Shown here: positions 6,245 through 7,531 of the stretch, one piece after another
Layout of the letters: every line of letters starts with the position of its first letter
How positions within the stretch are numbered: position 1 is the stretch's first letter
NCBI GenBank assembly: GCA_947178045.1
Contig: CAMWWR010000082.1
Coordinates: forward strand, 1-7,531
Length of the DNA stretch: 7,531 nt
From: an uncultured Clostridia bacterium
GTDB lineage: Bacteria; Bacillota; Clostridia; Lachnospirales; Lachnospiraceae
Direction of reading: 5' to 3'
Notes under the pieces: generated by a model
What the model was told of the DNA's origin: nothing
Databases searched by the model: none
Seen by the model: only the letters and a program-made list of their open reading frames with translations
Translations under genes and position numbers: made by a program

Positions 6245-6276
6245 GGAAGCGCTGATTAAATCATTGTTTCCTTAAG
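6242..6276. repeat. Palindromic repeat copy C, containing the stop codon of the upstream gene
   Basis: The first 16 bases, TAAGGAAGCGCTGATT (6242-6257), are identical to copy A. The right half (AATCATTGTTTCCTTA, 6259-6274) has drifted, leaving one mismatch (6252/6264) and two G-U pairs in the stem. The TAA at 6242-6244 is the stop of the MinD-like gene, the same position in the repeat as the kinase stop in copy A. Confidence 0.8.
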
Positions 6277-6606
6277 TTGACAGCGAAAGGACGGCGCGGG
6301 AAACAGTGCGGAAAACGCAGACTCTGGCAGCAGGGATGACAGGCCGGCAGGAAAGTAATGTCTCACAGCAGAACTCCTTATCCGGCTGCTTTATGAGCAG
6401 ACCATTTATTAAGCAACCATTTCACCAATCTGCGCCCTCTGCGCTTTCCGCGTTCAGGCAGGCGCTTTCCCGAACCTACCCTCAATACAGCGGGAGCAGT
6501 ATGCCCGTCATGTCCGCCGGAATTTTTTCTGAGGTTACAGCTCAGTCCTGGATTTCATGAGCGGCCGCGGCCGTCCTTTCGCAGGCGCGTCTTTTGTAAG
6601 AAAACA
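6277..6606. other. Gap of about 330 bases without a convincing gene
   Basis: I see no supported gene here. An open frame on the plus strand (6306-6560, GTG start, 84 residues, Ser- and Gln-rich) has no well-placed ribosome binding site and no recognisable family. A minus-strand GTG with AAGGAG upstream would give only about 36 residues. TTGACA at 6277-6282 is a perfect -35 hexamer but has no -10 at any useful spacing. An imperfect inverted repeat (6307-6321 with 6438-6452, 13 of 15) and a 12-bp GC palindrome (6562-6573) are visible. The stretch may be regulatory, an RNA, or decayed sequence. Confidence 0.5.
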
Positions 6607-6635
6607 TTGGATTATTGCCGGGTTTGTGATATACT
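6607..6635 (+). promoter_or_regulatory. Extended -10 promoter of the SH3/GH18 gene
   Basis: TTGGAT (6607-6612) and TATACT (6630-6635) are 17 bp apart, and TG at 6627-6628 adds an extended -10 element (TGATATACT). Transcription would start near 6642, leaving a leader of only about 20 nt. The gene is therefore probably transcribed separately from the kinase operon. Confidence 0.65.
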
Positions 6636-6661
6636 TGTGGGCGAAGGAGAGTGCTGATTTT

Positions 6662-7531
6662 ATGGATAAACGTGCAAAACAGGCAATTTTCGGCAGTATT
6701 TGTGTGCTGCTGATCATGGCAGGGCTCGGCGTCGGCGCGCTGGTGCGCTATTTTTCCCCGGGAACGGACTGGATGGAGCTGTCGGATTATTATTCGGTGC
6801 CCGAGGGGGAGGCGCTGCTGATTCTGAACGATAAGGTGCATTCCAGAAATGCCAGACTTGTCGACGGCAGGATCTATGTGGATCTCGCGACGGTCAGAGA
6901 ATATTTTAATCACCGTTTTTACTGGGATGAAGCGGAGCAGCTGCTCACGCTCACGACGCCGACGCAGATCATCCGGGCATCGGACGGCGAGTCGGGGAAA
7001 TTTGTGAGCGGGGGCGGTGCGTCTGCGGACCATGCGATCGTCAGGCTGTTGGACGGCGAGGTCTGGCTTTCGCTGGAGTTTGTCGCCGGGTATTCCGATA
7101 TAAGTTATCAGACCTTTGCGGCGTCGGACGGGGGCGGCGCGCCGGTACAGCGGGTACTGATTACCTGTACCTATGGGGATTATCTGTATGTGGACACGAC
7201 AAGGAAGACACAGATTCGTGCGGAAGCGGACAGAAAGAGCGCGATTTTAAAGGAAGTGCCGTCAAACGAGGGGCTGATGCTGCTCGACGGAGGCGGCACC
7301 CAGCAGAGCAGCTTTCTGAAGGTGATGACCTCGGACGGAGTCCGCGGGTATGTGAACAAACGCCATGTCGGGGAGGGATATTTCAAGACGGTTGTAAGCA
7401 GCTATAAAGCGCCGGAATACACGGTGCTTCACGAAAACGGGAAGGTCAATCTTGTATGGCATTACGTCGAGACCGCAGCGGCCAAAGGGAAGCTGAAGGA
7501 ACTGCTGGAAGGGACGAGCGGCATCAGCGTG
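6662..7531 (+). CDS. Membrane-anchored SH3 / GH18-type cell-wall protein (3' end outside window)
   Basis: The frame is open for 290 codons from ATG 6662 to the window edge, with AAGGAG at 6644-6649 (12 nt away, slightly long). A short basic start (MDKRAKQ) and one hydrophobic segment (about 8-30) form a signal anchor, so the rest should lie outside the membrane. Residues about 45-110 (LILNDKV, GRIYVDLATVREYFNHRFYWDE, LLTLTTP) resemble the copper-amine-oxidase N-terminal-like domain, common in surface proteins of Firmicutes and unrelated to amine oxidation by itself. Residues about 176-240 look like a bacterial SH3 domain (TQIRAEADRKSAILKEV, FLKVMTSDGVRGYVNKRHV). GKVNLVWHYVET, from 260, matches the start of the GH18 (YaaH/SleL-like) domain that follows such SH3 domains in Lachnospiraceae. 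The catalytic DxxDxDxE motif would lie beyond the edge. It probably binds and may cleave cell-wall glycan; the GH18 call rests on the opening segment only. Confidence 0.8.
   Translation, partial: MDKRAKQAIFGSICVLLIMAGLGVGALVRYFSPGTDWMELSDYYSVPEGEALLILNDKVHSRNARLVDGRIYVDLATVREYFNHRFYWDEAEQLLTLTTPTQIIRASDGESGKFVSGGGASADHAIVRLLDGEVWLSLEFVAGYSDISYQTFAASDGGGAPVQRVLITCTYGDYLYVDTTRKTQIRAEADRKSAILKEVPSNEGLMLLDGGGTQQSSFLKVMTSDGVRGYVNKRHVGEGYFKTVVSSYKAPEYTVLHENGKVNLVWHYVETAAAKGKLKELLEGTSGISV

Noticed and set aside
5490..6276. Repeat copies A, B and C as a CRISPR array
   Set aside because: Spacing is irregular, a complete gene lies between B and C, and the copies are palindromic and divergent with no cas genes nearby.
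6277..6282. Perfect -35 hexamer TTGACA just after repeat copy C
   Set aside because: No acceptable -10 box lies 15 to 19 bp downstream; the expected position is GC-rich.
6306..6560. 84-residue plus-strand frame in the gap before the SH3/GH18 gene
   Set aside because: GTG start with a purine run about 15 nt away, low-complexity Ser/Gln-rich composition and no family resemblance. Kept only as a remark in the gap entry.
6562..6573. GC palindrome CGGCCGCGGCCG as a terminator
   Set aside because: No T run follows the palindrome closely on either strand, and its two halves leave no loop.
6530..6590. tRNA-like D-arm (GCTCAGT...GAGC)
   Set aside because: The loop would be 15 nt, too long for a D-loop, and no anticodon arm, T-arm (GGTTCGA) or acceptor pairing follows.
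6542..7033. Minus-strand open frame opposite the start of the SH3/GH18 gene
   Set aside because: The plus strand has a promoter, ribosome binding site, signal anchor and recognisable domains; the minus frame has none.

Overview
The window looks like chromosomal DNA of a low-to-mid-GC Firmicute, most probably a gut Clostridia of the Lachnospiraceae type. The reasons are AAGGAG-type ribosome binding sites, sigma-A promoters close to consensus, a MecA adaptor, a DUF1858 redox-disulfide protein, a paired ABC exporter and an SH3/GH18 cell-wall protein. The taxon is inferred from gene content and style, not from a marker gene.

Layout: (1) 1-2565 (+), the end of one ABC exporter subunit overlapping a complete second subunit, probably a heterodimeric exporter. 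(2) 2562-2970 (+), a near-perfect promoter that begins on the stop codon of the exporter gene, a 66-residue CxxC (DUF1858) gene and a strong terminator. (3) 3032-3993 (-), mecA with its own promoter, a roughly 90-nt leader containing a hairpin, and a likely terminator. (4) 4096-6244 (+), divergent from mecA: a Hanks-type Ser/Thr kinase fused to a degenerate MinD/ParA-like domain, then a free-standing protein that appears to have the same degenerate fold. (5) 6245-6661, a 417-base gap with no convincing gene. (6) 6607-7531 (+), an extended -10 promoter and the first 290 codons of a membrane-anchored protein with a copper-amine-oxidase-N-like domain, an SH3-like domain and the start of a GH18-like domain. 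This last gene runs off the right edge.

The most interesting part is 4096-6276. The kinase and its neighbour each carry a domain with the strand order of a SIMIBI-class (MinD/CpaE) ATPase but without the P-loop lysines. The two genes are punctuated by three copies of a palindromic repeat with core TAAGGAAGCGCTGATT. The first and third copies begin exactly at the stop codons of the two genes, so the repeat supplies both TAA codons. The 124 bases from 5490 to 5613 can fold almost completely and resemble two palindromes flanking a structured centre, as in REPIN-type elements.

A working idea, purely inferred, is a signalling unit in which an active kinase and two pseudo-ATPase domains bind one another or a shared target near the cell envelope. 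The mecA and GH18 neighbours have their own promoters, so they may be unrelated to it.
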